Source of the DNA: Purshia tridentata
Lineage: Eukaryota; Streptophyta; Magnoliopsida; Rosales; Rosaceae
Reading direction: 5' to 3'
Length of the DNA stretch: 64,000 bases
NCBI GenBank assembly: GCA_003254885.1
Contig: QANT01005621.1
Coordinates: 1-64,000, forward strand
Position numbers and translations under genes: made by a program. This document shows positions 37,105 to 53,110 of the stretch, piece after piece. How positions within the stretch are numbered: position 1 is the first letter of the stretch; the number at the start of each line of letters is the position of its first letter. The notes under the pieces are model-generated. The model searched no databases, was not told the DNA's origin, and saw only the letters and a list, made by a program, of their open reading frames with translations.

Positions 37105-40100
37105 ATTTTCAGCAAAAATAATCCTCAACAAGATGTTTAATTACCTTGTCTTGAAGATACTTATTTGCAGCTGTCAGTATTCCTTCCTTCAAAAACATGA
37201 AATTTAATTTGTTGAGAAAATTTAATATAATAAACAAATTCAAAAATTGTCAATCAATTCAGCTAAATTAAAAGTTGAGGTTCAAAAATTCAATAAATTA
37301 AGCTAAAATTAAAATTAAAATGTATGATAGATATTTATGATAATATCTCTTATATCACACTAATATATGCTACTCGATTTCATTAAAACAATTTATTTAC
37401 ATACTTTGGAGTACAAACTCACCGAATTCCTCAAGAGCTGGATCTCTTGGAACAAAATGTCCATCTGTAATTATTTAACCACTTAGGTAATTTAGAATCA
37501 ATTTAACTTATATATAACATGAACAAAAGAGAAAACTACAAGCAACTACATCAACAACATAACGCTAATAAGGTTGAAAGAAATTAAGGATGATGCATTG
37601 ATGAAAAATATCATACCTTTGCCGAGCGGACATGGTAAATCCAAATCTCAAGATGTTTTTCAAGCACTTGCAGTTCATCCAAGGTCATTGTCCCAGCACC
37701 TCCTCCAAACATATAACTGTAATTTTGTCATATATTTTTAGCAGATTAAACTTTGATTTCAATTAACTTACAAAGAAAAACGTACTTATGAAGTAGATTC
37801 TCCCACAAACAACCTTTTTTATTCTTTTCGTTGCTGCTTGTTATGCTTTGAGTGATCATTTTATTATGGAGTTAATCATAGTTGGACTTGAAAAGGAAAT
37901 TAATTGAATTATTTCAGATTTCGTTGAACTTAATTTTGATGCTTTTGTGATTAACACAGAATAGATTCCAATTAATAAAGCTTAATTGTCACCAACCCTC
38001 TTTTGAAAGGAATTAATTCATTAATTCCTCTTGGTAAATCCGTCAACTTGTTAAAGCAAGACATCCAAATTCTTTTTTCTCAAGCACAAGAGTTCACATC
38101 ACAGCATATCTGAATGGTATGGAGGCTTAGTTAGCCATAATTAAGTGGTCATTCGGACTACGAATGTCCTACTTCTTTATTGAATTTTGACATCGTTTTA
38201 TATATGATCAACTAAAACATGCGATTTTGTGTGTTTTTTATACTATTTTGCTATAAAATGAATTCCTTGATACCATGATACCATGATACCCTTCCCTCAA
38301 AGAAAATTGTTACTATGTATGTGAAAATCCATATGATGAGCAACTAATTGCTGCGTCCTAAATCAAGCCAAACCCTTTTAGCTTTAGTAGTGGAGGTCAT
38401 TCCTTTATATTTAATTAATAATGGTTAATTAGAATGTGGATGTGCAGTAAATAGTACTTATCATTGATTTAAAAATAAAATGATAAATAATATCGTGATG
38501 AGGTTGTTTTATAGTACCTGAGACCTTTTTGCAGTATTTCAACCTCCTGCTTTAGAAGGTTAATCTCCTTTTTTGCATCCTATATATACCAATTAAATAA
38601 AGATTTAGAATGTGATAAATTCCAAACTTCAAGCTGTAATTGTTAAGCAATAAGAAGCAAACATGTAGTCTAGAGAGTCTAAGTAAATTATTTGGAACTA
38701 CTTCTTATAACTTTTTTATTTAATAGCATTATTGCTAAAAGTACTTCTGAAAAAAACACATATAAATTTTTAAAAATATTTAAATAATTCATACAAAATT
38801 GCTTAAAATTCTTCTTTATTGAAAAGTTATTGTCAAATAATGTATACCGCACTATTGATATAACTACATATTATATCAAACTATCTTATAAAAGAAGAAT
38901 ATCATTTCTAAATATATTTTTTTGGTAAACAATATCATTTATAATTTTACCGGAACAAAAATTTTACTGAGCGGTCGAAATGTATACAAGCCGCATTAGA
39001 AAATAAAATTTAATTTATATGATTTAAAGAAGAATATCATTTCTAAATATTTTTTTTTGGTAAACAATATCATTTATAATTTTACCGGAACAAAATTTTA
39101 CTGAGCGGTCGAAATGTATACAACCCGCATTAGAAAATAAAATTTAATTTATATGATTTATGCAGACAAAATCACATGCAATGCAAGTTGCAAGTTGCAA
39201 AATATATAATTGAAAATCACAAGCGAACCAAAATCTTTTTTTTTTTTTGACCACTAAAGCGAACCAAAATCTTATAATTTTCATCGATGGGACAATATCA
39301 GTCTTATCAGATATCTGACAAGTTTTTAATTGCCTAACAAAGATTCCCGTAACCAGGTGTCAAGACTTTAAGCCTTAGTAAAAAGTTGTGAATCTTTGTG
39401 ATATGATAAACAATTATTGGATGTGTATGTTTGCATTATATTTTTTTTTCTTTGGGCTGCGCGTGTACATATCTATATTCAATTAATTTGTTATTCTTGT
39501 AATAATTAATTAATTATTTATAATCAGCATCTGATGCTACCTGCACTAGCTTTCTGAATAATAATTATACAACGTTTTATAGTCCTTTTTCGTGGATGTG
39601 AGGCTGCTAGCTGAGTTCTCGAGAAAAATTAAAATAATCATAACCCTACTCAAATTTTCTTCATGAGCTATATAAAGCAATCATTGATCCGAAAAGAGGA
39701 AAAAAAGAAACAATTCTACAAAATAAGTAGCACAGGTCTGAGAGATGTATATATATAGTACCAGAGTTTGTGTTTCTATGACTTGTTCAGCCTGAGCCAC
39801 TCGGGTGGGATTCACCTTCATGTACTTCTCAATAAGCCCTTGCATGGTTCTACCATAATAGCAAATAAGAAAGCAAAGCAAGTTATTCAACAGGAATATA
39901 TTGTAAAAGCTAGCCAGCTTTAAAAAATTCGAATCAACATTATTTTTTGAAAAAAAAAAATTTTATATTTACATACTAATAATTAATGGAGTTTGAAATT
40001 CAACAATACATTACAATTTTGTATATAAAATCTCTTGATCATATATGATTGCATCTGACAGATTGAGTGTAAGAATTATGTACAAAAATTTAGGGGGTGT

Positions 40101-40454
40101 CTGATCATATATTCATCGTAAATTCTTTATATTCTTAAGAGTACGTACGTACTAGATAATATTCTCAAAAAAAAATAAAAAACTAGATGAACACATAGTG
40201 ATTATTCAATAAATCAATCATGCATTTGAAACTAATAAATATAAATGTAATTTGGTAGAGAGAGATGGAGACCCTTTGGTGGCTAGTTCAAAGAGCTTTC
40301 CGTGGGAAGAGAAAATGAGAACTCCAATATCTGCATCACAGAGAACAGAGAGCTCCTTGGCCTTCTTCAGGAGCCCTGCTCGGCGCTTGCAGAAGGTGAC
40401 CTGCCGGTGCACCGGGTTCTCGATTCTCTTCATCTGAACCTTTCCACGAGCCAT
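36935..40454 (-). CDS. AGL12: AGL12/XAL1-type MIKC MADS-box transcription factor
   Basis: Seven exons on the minus strand: 40454-40273, 39849-39762, 38579-38518, 37716-37617, 37464-37423, 37186-37145, 37027-36935, giving 202 aa (Arabidopsis AGL12 is about 211). Residues 1-60 form a canonical MADS domain beginning [14 protein letters not shown] and including [25 protein letters not shown]. The I-region [11 protein letters not shown] and the K-box heptads follow ([36 protein letters not shown]), then a short C-terminus ending NDIFQF. The protein binds CArG boxes as a dimer. Arabidopsis AGL12 (XAANTAL1) acts in the root meristem and in flowering time; the same role here is inferred. The gene has a clear TATA box and a tandem duplication in intron 2. 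Intron 6 has a long poly-A run (about 37070-37102, plus strand). Confidence 0.94.
38891..39160. repeat. 135-bp tandem duplication in AGL12-like intron 2
   Basis: A segment beginning AAAGAAGAATATC at 38891 recurs at 39026 and runs to about 39160. Differences are few, such as AAGCC/AACCC and poly-T length. The unit has no coding potential. It sits in the 1.2-kb intron between the exon encoding the end of the I-region and the first K-box exon. Confidence 0.85.
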
Positions 40455-40644
40455 ATCGATCGATCAATCGACACCTCTCTACTTTTTGCTAAGATTATTA
40501 TGAATATGGTTTGAATTGGTGGCTGTATTTTTCCGTGCAGACAACCTCCCACTAGTTTGAACTAGCTTCGAGGTTGTTGCAGACCTTCTCTATTGAAACT
40601 TGTCGGAGTACCGTTTGAGTCTAAGTATGGAGGGCTTTCAGTGC

Positions 40645-40652
40645 CTTATATA
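40645..40652 (-). promoter_or_regulatory. TATA box of the AGL12-like gene
   Basis: On the minus strand the sequence reads GAGGTATATAAGGCAC, a strong plant TATA box about 190 bases upstream of the ATG at 40454. A CT-rich stretch lies just upstream of it. Confidence 0.6.
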
Positions 40653-43551
40653 CCTCACATGGATTCTCTTCTATCTCTCTCTCCAGTCCATAAGAATATT
40701 AATTATTATTCGGCACCTACTTTTACAAATCACTAAGCTTTGTTTAAGAAATAATTAACCTTAATCCCCCACATAAATAAGCTGTCTGTCTTTAATCAAG
40801 TATCATGCTCTCTATCTTTAATAGAATTTTAATCCACTACCACAAATTAAACCCACATCATGACGTACCAGCCATGGACATGAATGGTGACCATGCATGG
40901 TTAATTAGCCCAAGAGGGCCAAGACTCCCAAATTTCTTTCATGGCCAAAGCGAGTGCTGCCATATATACATACATATATATATATATGATCCATCTCGAT
41001 CAAGTCTCAATATGCATAAGTAAACTCTATTTTAATTGAGTTGCCACATTTACCAAGTTTTTGCTCAGTGTTGAATAACGTGTACCAATCGAATCATAAT
41101 TAGCTCTGATGCCACAAATCAAAGTATGTGCACTCACTATTAATTGTGATCCAACATCAATATTATTCCCAACTAAACTATATATTTAAGTCCAAATAGA
41201 CATCCAAGTGCGGAGTTTAATATATCTTGAAAGACCTCTAGGTAATTATTTGTACTAATTTATATTTGGAAGTCATGAATAAAGGATAGCATGCAGTTGT
41301 AAGCACTGTGAAAGCACAGATCCCAAGCCTCTCTCTACTTGCCCCTTAAATATATGTATTTAACAATATAATATATTAGCCTTTGCAGATGTGTAGGTCA
41401 ACATGATAGGGAGACCATAATATAACACTCTCAGGTGAAGGAAAATTAAAGGTGTACTGTATTGTGTAGGACAGTACGTTGAAATCTAGTCAGCCTGCAA
41501 TTTGTATGCCTTTTTTCATGTGCAGCCCATAATAAATCTCTTAATGAACCAATGAGCTGCCCATGTTGGATTGTTGGGTTGCTTAATTAGCTTTTGTGCC
41601 TCTACTTTTTTCCATATCCCCTGCCCTTCCCTTCCCTTCACGCATTGCCCTTTGTTTTTCTGACAAAACCCTAATTCCACTGTTTAAACTTTCCAGGCTC
41701 AGTAAACACTTTGCTTTATCCTTCAACTTTCTTTTCCTTTAAAAAAAAAATTAAAAAACCTCCAAATTCAGGTCAGCCTTCTCCACTGTCTCAGTATAAC
41801 CTTTGTTTAATTTTTTAAGAATTTCGTTATCGTTATTATTATTATTTTCATCTTAACTTTGAAGCCAAGAATCTTGTCAAATCCAACACGTTCAACAAAA
41901 TTCATAAAAGAGATTTTCTCTTTGACGTGTGCGATCATAGGCTGCATAAAGGTACTTAAACTGCAGACACGTGGATGCACATAGTTCTTTTGCAGTGTAA
42001 AGCTTGGATTCCAGAATCTTTGCTAACACACTAACTGTGCCTGTGTGCCACTTAGGTTTCAAAAGTTAAAGTCGACGGCCAAGAGAAATAAAGACTAATT
42101 AAACAACGCCTCTGGGCAAAAAGACTTGTTTTAGTTTTTCGAAATATTTTTCTTAATTCAAAACTCTAGTGCGTATGAACTCATGAGAGTGTTCATCATC
42201 ATTTTGGATTTTTCTTGGAAACAAAAAAAGTGAATCCGCATAGAGCAGTTTAGTAACTTTGTTATTCATTAATTTTAAGATAAATATAGAAAAGTTAAAA
42301 CAATTAACATGTTATTTATTCGTAGTCTCACATTATGATTCCGTCACTAATTCATTGGTTCCATTAACAAAAGAAGAAAATTACAATGAAATAACATTTT
42401 CTACACTCTTAACCTAATTCCAACATAAAATTCCACAATACATTAATCTCTCACAATAAGATCATTCTTAACCTAACTCGGATGCTAATTAAGCAACTCA
42501 AAACCTATTTATAGGCATACTAATTAAAAATGTACGTACCCTAGCTAAAACACAATAGGAAACATATATTATAACTTTCATCAGTTGATGATATTCCATG
42601 AGTTTTGAGCCGCAAACCCAACAAGATGGTGGCCAGAAATCAATACGACTGATGCCCACAATACCGAAGACATCCTAAACAACTATGATCGACCAAGAAA
42701 GAAGGGAAAATATTGCTTTGTCTTTTTCGTAGTCTACTCTTTCTGGTCAAAGGGATGTGAGCACTGAAATCCAATGGATGTAAATAAAAGCCAAACATGG
42801 TGGGATTCTCGATCAAAATGTTGACGGATTAACAAATTGTTGTCACCAAAGGATTTGAAATGCATGGTAGTCTCTGTAATTTATGCTGACTTCCAGTTCT
42901 GGAACAATTTGCCTATTAACGACATGCATGTTGTTATTATTTTTATTAAGCGACATGTTGTTATAATTAAGTTATAATCAGTCAAAAATCAATAGTTATA
43001 ATTAAGTTATGAAAATATAAATAAAACTACAAGACCCAAGTGAAAGAATGAGCAAATTACGGGAACCAAATGGATGATTTGTTCCAAGTTCCAACAGATG
43101 GAATTATATCAATACTAAAATACTAGACCTTATGATACTAGTCTTCCATTTTTCTCCATGGATACTTGATTATATATACAGAATTAATTCTAGTATATTA
43201 AGATTTTATTCTTTGAATTCTTCTCGATCTTTTTTGTTTGGTTTTCTTTAATTAAGTCCAAAATTGTCCCTTCGCAGGTATAATGTTAGGAAGAAGAATT
43301 AATGCATCAATTGAATATCAAATTCAGTAATTAATTTATCAAAGAAAGTGAAGAAAGCATTATTGAGAATGCTGCACGAAAGAATAAACCTGTGTCAAAA
43401 AAGAACATGCGCATTTCCACTAGCACATATGAAAACTATATAATTTCAGACAACTAGTATATATCTTTAGACAATTAGTATGACGTGATACATTTAGGGT
43501 GTGATAATAGCAGTGATCATAATTTATAGAAAGCCACAGCAGCCACATTAA

Positions 43552-43806
43552 TTAAGGGCCTCTTGGTATCTTATTAAATTTTAAAAAAAAAAATTAAGAA
43601 TTTTTTTTTAATGTTTTGTATGAAATTTGAAAATAATTTTTAAATTTTAAAATAATCGCAGTTAAGGAACAATGAAGTGTAAAAAAGAAAGAAAAGAAAA
43701 ACTATGTTTTTGAATTTTTTTTAAATTGTTTTTGAAAATGATTTACCAAACATGTTTTATTAATTAATTTTTTTTGTTTTTGAATAGAATACAAAACATG
43801 CCCTTA
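43552..43806. mobile_element. Possible short MITE with TAAGGGC ends
   Basis: Starts TTAAGGGCC and ends GCCCTTA, with an AT-rich core containing near-palindromic AAATTTT runs and the phrase ACCAAACATG before the end. The inverted ends match over only about seven bases, and I see no clear target-site duplication. Confidence 0.3.
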
Positions 43807-44056
43807 GCAGTTTTACTGTTTTGTTCTATAATTTAAGTTTGTCCGAAGGCCAGAGAACAACCCCACCTTACTGGTGCCTCTCCGTGTACACGTACAACAT
43901 GTACATTTTTGTCAACTTTGTCAAAGCTTCAAGTTGAAAAAAGGGAAAAAAGGATAAAGACTATCTTAAGATTTTAAAAAATTGCTACTCATTCCTCCTC
44001 TTTTCATAACTTATTCATATATAATGGGATTAGCTTAATATTCGTTCTCTAATATG

Positions 44057-44351
44057 TTAAGCCCTCGTTTGATGCTAATAATTGGATAGATTTATGTGTT
44101 TTTAATGAATAAATTTCTTACTACTTAAAGGAAGAAAATGAATTTTTTATAAATAAAAACTTATCCCTTCTAATTCCCACATAAAAGATGCGCTAACTTT
44201 TTTTAAAAAAATTTAATCAATTTTCTTTAAGTGAAACCTTCAATTTTTCCCTTGAATCAATTTTTTTTTTTTGCGAAGGCTTGAATCATATTAATCAAGC
44301 TATTTATCATATTCAATATTCACTAGTAGGTATGCATCAAACGAGGCTTAA
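44057..44351. mobile_element. MITE with about 18-base terminal inverted repeats
   Basis: The left end reads TTAAGCCCTCGTTTGATGC and the right end is its reverse complement (GCATCAAACGAGGCTTAA) apart from one missing base. About 295 bases, AT-rich, no coding capacity. Both ends carry TTAA, compatible with a 3-base TTA/TAA target duplication as in Tourist/Harbinger-type MITEs; the family is inferred only from this. Confidence 0.65.
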
Positions 44352-45330
44352 GTTTTTAAAATTGAATAATTATTCAACATAATATCAAAACTTTAGTCCT
44401 AGAAAGTCTTAGATAGATGTGATGAAAACCCAAATTAATTACCCACTTAATTAGTTGTTAACCTGTAGGATCTGCACATGAGGGAAGCTTCATATACATT
44501 GTTGATTCTCATTTCATATTCCTAATATAAATTATTGTTATTCCTAATAAAAAAACAATAAAATCCATTCACTCAACGTAATATTAATGATAATTAAACT
44601 ATATCTGTCAAATCAAATTTTTTTCCTCCGTACAACTCATTTAATATAGTGAGCAGTAATTTTGATGCAAAATCTAGGTTATTTTCTTCGATAAGATTCC
44701 TAATCCATGTAAATATAAATTAAAAACGCAAAGAATATAAGCAATTGGCCAATAAATTTGAGATATTCCATAAGCATACTTTAGTGATGTAACACATCCA
44801 CGGTAAATGCGGATTACCAACTTTAGTGGTAGCAACTAGTCATTACCAAGCAAGCAGCTACTGATTGTGAACTATAAAGTGAATTATTTGTGAGAGACAA
44901 AGATACTTATAATTAGGATGCACCTCAATTAGCTTGTTAAATTTGACAAGGGCAAAGCCAGGATCCAAAGTATTATTATTTTTTCTTTCCAGAAAGTCCC
45001 AATTCCATTTTAATCATGACAAAAAATAAAACAAACCAAGGGCATATGATTGTCACAAATATCATCTTTATTTTGCATCAATTACATTTTAATTAGAATA
45101 GTACGTCCTAGGGCCTACCAAAATTACAAACAATACAGAACAAACAACAAATGCGATACCAAATTACAATGCTACAATCTGGTCAGCGCATATGTCTGCC
45201 CCTTGAACTTTACTCACCTTGTTGTTTCCTTTTCAGTCATACACACCGTGCAAGATAAGTAACAAGAAACATTATTTAATGCAGGAATGAAAACAGAAGT
45301 TTGTTCAAGCCTCCATGCACAGATGGAGAA

Positions 45331-49121
<3,791 letters not shown>

Positions 49122-50399
49122 ATCAGAGTTCACTTCCTCTGGTTTCTGCTCTTGCACTTGGGTTATGCTCGTGTTTTTTGGGTGTTATGATTACTTTGTA
49201 ATTTGTAGTGGAAATGAATAGACACCCTTTTATGCGTTAAATACGAACTAGAATCCAACACCAATATCGAAAGGTGGGTCTTCATTTTGCATCTTGCAGA
49301 GACTTTTGCTTACGTTTGCAATTACGTAGGTGGTAGATTTTATTATTATTTTGATTCAACTGTTATTTGGCATTGGGATGGCTGTTGCACTAAATAGAGC
49401 TTGCCCATCCGTCTTGACCAATCTTGAGATTTTTTATCAGAACAAATTTAATCCTTTCATCAATTTAATTTTGGTTTGAGTTCAAGCATAAAACATGCGT
49501 CACCTCGCACGACAGGCATACGTTACTCAAATAAAGATATAAACTTTTTGGGCTTTTGGTCCCAAAATATAATATTGAGTTAATTAATGCCACAGTTAAA
49601 TTAAACGAATTTAATTGAAAATTAGATAAAAATAGCACCTTTGTATAGTATGAGTAGTTTATAATTATTAATTTTTTTTTGGTCACTGAGTGGCTTATAA
49701 TTATTAAGAGTGAAAAAAATACTGAAAAACTGAGTTTTAAACCGAATTAAACCAACCTTTTTTTGTTTTTTTGGTTATCAAACAAAACAAAACCAAAATT
49801 TATGGTTTGATTTTGATTTTCAATATTGAAATTTGTAGTTTTAACCAAATCGAACCCCATTATAATATATATTAATTGGTTTATATATGATTTTAATTAC
49901 AAAAAATGTGTAGGAATAGTCATCAAAATTTTAGGGTATTATTCATATTAAAATAATTTCTTATATTATTTTTTATTTTTGGAAGAGATATTAAGTTCAA
50001 TCACCAGGCTAAAGTATCAACGTGTGATTGATTCACACCACTAGATTAGAGAAGCTCCGCTAATGAACTATTTGAAATGTCCAAAATGCCCACTCATGTG
50101 CAAACATTTACTGCCATATCGAATTTCAATAAAAAATATAAACAAAATTAATAATTTACATCTCTTTATAATGATTATACAATTATAGGCCTAAAATTAT
50201 CCAAATAGAACCCACAATGATAAAGCCGAAACTTGATCAACTCCAAGTCTACAAGGACAAAATGTCATTTGCCCAAAAATTAAATAAAAATAAACTAATT
50301 TGAGAGTAGACTCTAGCCTAGGCTGCAGTTTTTTTACTAAATACAAAGAGCGTTGAAAATATTTTTGTTTTTTTTACAGTTCAGTGAAAATTGTGCACT
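49122..50399. other. Intergenic region between OPR-like and PPR genes
   Basis: Divergent promoters of the OPR-like gene (minus) and the PPR transcription unit (plus). AT-rich, with runs of AACCAAA/TTTGGTTT at about 49740-49860. No coding region recognised. Confidence 0.5.
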
Positions 50400-50573
50400 C
50401 GTATAGTTCAGTGTTGAGGAGAGCGTTCGCTTTTTCTCAGTCCCAGAGCCGCACCCTGCACCCACGCTCTCTACGCTCTACTCTCTCCCTCCCTCAAAAC
50501 TTGAGCTCTTTCCTTTTCTTTGGGTAAACTTGAGCTCTCTCCTTGCTATGAAAGCAGCTGCCATGGTCTTGGG
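50400..50573 (+). other. Possible noncoding leader exon of the PPR gene
   Basis: A CT-rich stretch is followed by ATGAAAGCAGCTGCCATGG and a good donor GG|GTAAGTCC at 50574. No family-like coding sequence joins it. Spliced to a downstream acceptor such as CAG at 51446, the upstream ATG would give a uORF of about 13 codons before the PPR start at 51629. This is inference from splice signals only. Confidence 0.35.
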
Positions 50574-51628
50574 TAAGTCCGTTTTGTTTCAATAAATAGT
50601 TTGTGCTCCATTTTTATCATCTAACCGGATTAACCGAATTCCCAAATCTTTTCGTTTTCTGGGTCGTGCATTGATTATATGAAAACCTCAAGGAAGCTAA
50701 AGTTTGGAAAAATGATCACCAAAATTGGTTTATAGGATTTTTTTTTGGTAATGCTTTATTTATTAACTTTGGGGCGACAACAGGTTGGAGAAGAGAAGAG
50801 AATTCTGTAAATTGGCACTGTATATTAACAATGCACTGTTGGGTAGTTTAAGCTTTTTATCAAACTTAGCATTGACTATGGCTTCTCCAGTTCAAATGGG
50901 TCCTTGGCTTAGTTGTTCTATGGTAGTCTTGTGAACCATCATTAGAATGATAGAATCCCTTTTGTTTGTATAGCTTGTATCAGTTAAGTGGCTACTTTAG
51001 AATCAACTAATCAAGTTTCTATTTTATTTTCATGGAGAAGAAAAGAAAGAAAAGAAAAATGCTTGTAAAGTGTATTCTTGATAAGATTAGGACGTTTTCT
51101 CAGCCCCTTTCTCTAGTCACTTCTCTGAAAATTCCTGCCACAGCTAATGACCTCCTTGCAGTTTCAGTTAAGCTAATAAGTATGTTTGTCAGCGTAGATT
51201 TCTCTTGGATGTTTCTAGTTTTCAAACTCTTTTCAACGATTTCCTTCTTTGTATTGCCTCTCCAGTTTTTTTCAGATTTTTTTGTTTGTTTGCGTTTTAG
51301 AATAGTGAATCTGCCTAAGCAAGAAATTTTGATGGGAAAATGGTAAAATTCTTATTTGTCACCTGGACTGTTTTGTTTTTCTTTGTATTTGTGCTCCTTG
51401 TTTCATGCTCTCTGTAATAACTAATTTTTCTTCGTTTTATATTCAGTCCTTGTCTCAACTTGAAAACGAAGCATTGTAAGGTTTTGGGTTAGACAACCCA
51501 TCTCAATGAGGTTTCCTTTCCAACATACGTAGCATCTTTTTAGCACTAGAGTTCAGTGCCATCTTGCCTGCTCATTGTAAATAGAGCTTCAATTCAGTCC
51601 TGGGTCAATTAACGTCATTCAAACGAAG

Positions 51629-53110
51629 ATGATGAAAATAATAGTTAAGGCCCTCTCATCCCAATCACCATTATTCAGGTATGTCTCACAAACCCCAACT
51701 TTATTTCTCTCTCGGTTACTCTGCTCCAAAAGCTTAACTAACAATGACGTTGAGACTGTTTATCGCTTAGTCAGTTGCTCAACCCATTCTAAAAACTTGA
51801 AGCAAACATTGAAATCAAGTGGGGTTTTTATCTCAAATGATTTGATAGATAAGGTTCTAAAACGGGTTAGGTTCAGCCATGGAAACCCTTTACAAGCTTT
51901 GGAGTTTTTCAATTACACTGGGTCTAGAAGAGGGTTTTATCACACAGCTTTTTCATTGGACACTATGCTTTATATCTTAGGAAGAAGTCGAATGTTTGAC
52001 AAAATTTGGGAGGTCTTGGTTGAAATTAAGTGTAAGGATCGAAATTTGATAACCCCACGCACTGTAATGGTTGTTTTAGCTAGAATTGCTAAGGTTTGTT
52101 CGGTTAGGCAGACTGTGGAGTCTTTTAGAAAGTTCAAAAAGCTTGTGCCAGAATTTGATACAACTTGTTTCAATTCTTTGCTGAGGACTCTTTGTCAGGA
52201 GAAGAGTATGAAAGACGCGAGAAATGTGTATCATAGTCTGAAGCATAACTTTAGGCCTAATTTGCGAACTTTCAATATATTGTTATCCGGGTGGAAGTCA
52301 TCTGATGAAGCTGAGGGGTTCTTTAAGGAGATGAGGGAGATAGGTTTGAAACCTGATATTGTTTCATACAATTGTTTGATTGATGTCTATTGTAAGAGTG
52401 GAGAAATGGACAAGGCATTTAAGGTGGTTGAAAAAATGCGTGACGAGGATATATCACCTGATGTGTTCACCTATACTAGTATCATAGGGGGCTTGGGGTT
52501 GGTTGGACAGCCTGATAAAGCCAGAGATGTAATGAAGGAAATGAAGGAGTATGGGTGCTACCCAGATGTTCCAGCATACAATGCTGCCATTAGGAATTTT
52601 TGCATTGCGAAGAGGCTTGGTGATGCTTATGGGTTGATGGATGAGATGGTAAGTAAGGGTTTGAGTCCAAGTGCAACTACTTACAATTTGTTCTTTAGGG
52701 TTTTCTTCTGGTCAAATGACTTGCAAAGCTCATGGAGTTTGTACGGGAGAATGATGCATACTGGGTGCCTTCCAAATACGCAGTCCTGTATGTTCCTGGT
52801 CAGGTTGTTTAGGAGACAGGAAAAGGTGTATATGGCTTTGCAGCTTTGGAATGATATGGTTGAGAAGGGTTTTGGGTCTTATATATTGGTATCTGATGTG
52901 CTGTTTGATTTGCTTTGTGATTTGGGAAAACTAATGGAAGCAGAGAGGTGCTTCTTGCAGATGGTAGAGAAGGGGCATAAGCCAAGTAATGTTTCCTATA
53001 GAAGGATCAAGGTGCTTATGGAACTTGCGAACAAGCATGAGGCCCTGAAGAACTTGACAGAGAAAATGGCACTTTTTGGCACTTCAATCCATCTTCCTGA
53101 GAGAGATTAA
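51629..53110 (+). CDS. P-class pentatricopeptide repeat protein, mitochondrial type (At1g02420-like)
   Basis: Intronless 493-aa protein, as usual for PPR genes. The basic, Ser-rich N-terminus (about residues 1-40) lacks acidic residues and looks like a mitochondrial presequence. About nine P-type 35-residue PPR motifs follow from roughly residue 175 to 480, each with the usual helix pair, for example PDIVSYNCLIDVYCKSGEMD and PDVFTYTSIIGGLG. There is no E, DYW or SMR extension, so it is a pure P-class RNA-binding protein of the kind that stabilises or processes organelle transcripts. From memory it most resembles Arabidopsis At1g02420. The RNA target is unknown. I take the first ATG of the MM pair as start; an upstream noncoding exon is possible. 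Confidence 0.9.
   Translation: MMKIIVKALSSQSPLFRYVSQTPTLFLSRLLCSKSLTNNDVETVYRLVSCSTHSKNLKQTLKSSGVFISNDLIDKVLKRVRFSHGNPLQALEFFNYTGSRRGFYHTAFSLDTMLYILGRSRMFDKIWEVLVEIKCKDRNLITPRTVMVVLARIAKVCSVRQTVESFRKFKKLVPEFDTTCFNSLLRTLCQEKSMKDARNVYHSLKHNFRPNLRTFNILLSGWKSSDEAEGFFKEMREIGLKPDIVSYNCLIDVYCKSGEMDKAFKVVEKMRDEDISPDVFTYTSIIGGLGLVGQPDKARDVMKEMKEYGCYPDVPAYNAAIRNFCIAKRLGDAYGLMDEMVSKGLSPSATTYNLFFRVFFWSNDLQSSWSLYGRMMHTGCLPNTQSCMFLVRLFRRQEKVYMALQLWNDMVEKGFGSYILVSDVLFDLLCDLGKLMEAERCFLQMVEKGHKPSNVSYRRIKVLMELANKHEALKNLTEKMALFGTSIHLPERD

Larger units (their letters stand above)
40653..45330. other. Gene-free region between AGL12-like and OPR-like genes
   Basis: About 4.7 kb with no coding region I can support. 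The part next to the AGL12-like gene is its upstream regulatory region, with TA-rich runs near 40965-40986. Two short MITE-like elements lie at about 43552-43806 and 44057-44351. The OPR-like gene ends at the right edge, so its 3' UTR lies at about 45050-45330. The rest is AT-rich single-copy-looking sequence. Confidence 0.55.

Noticed and set aside
51032-51346. 104-codon open frame upstream of the PPR gene
   Set aside because: Hydrophobic low-complexity peptide with no family features, lying in a likely leader or intron.
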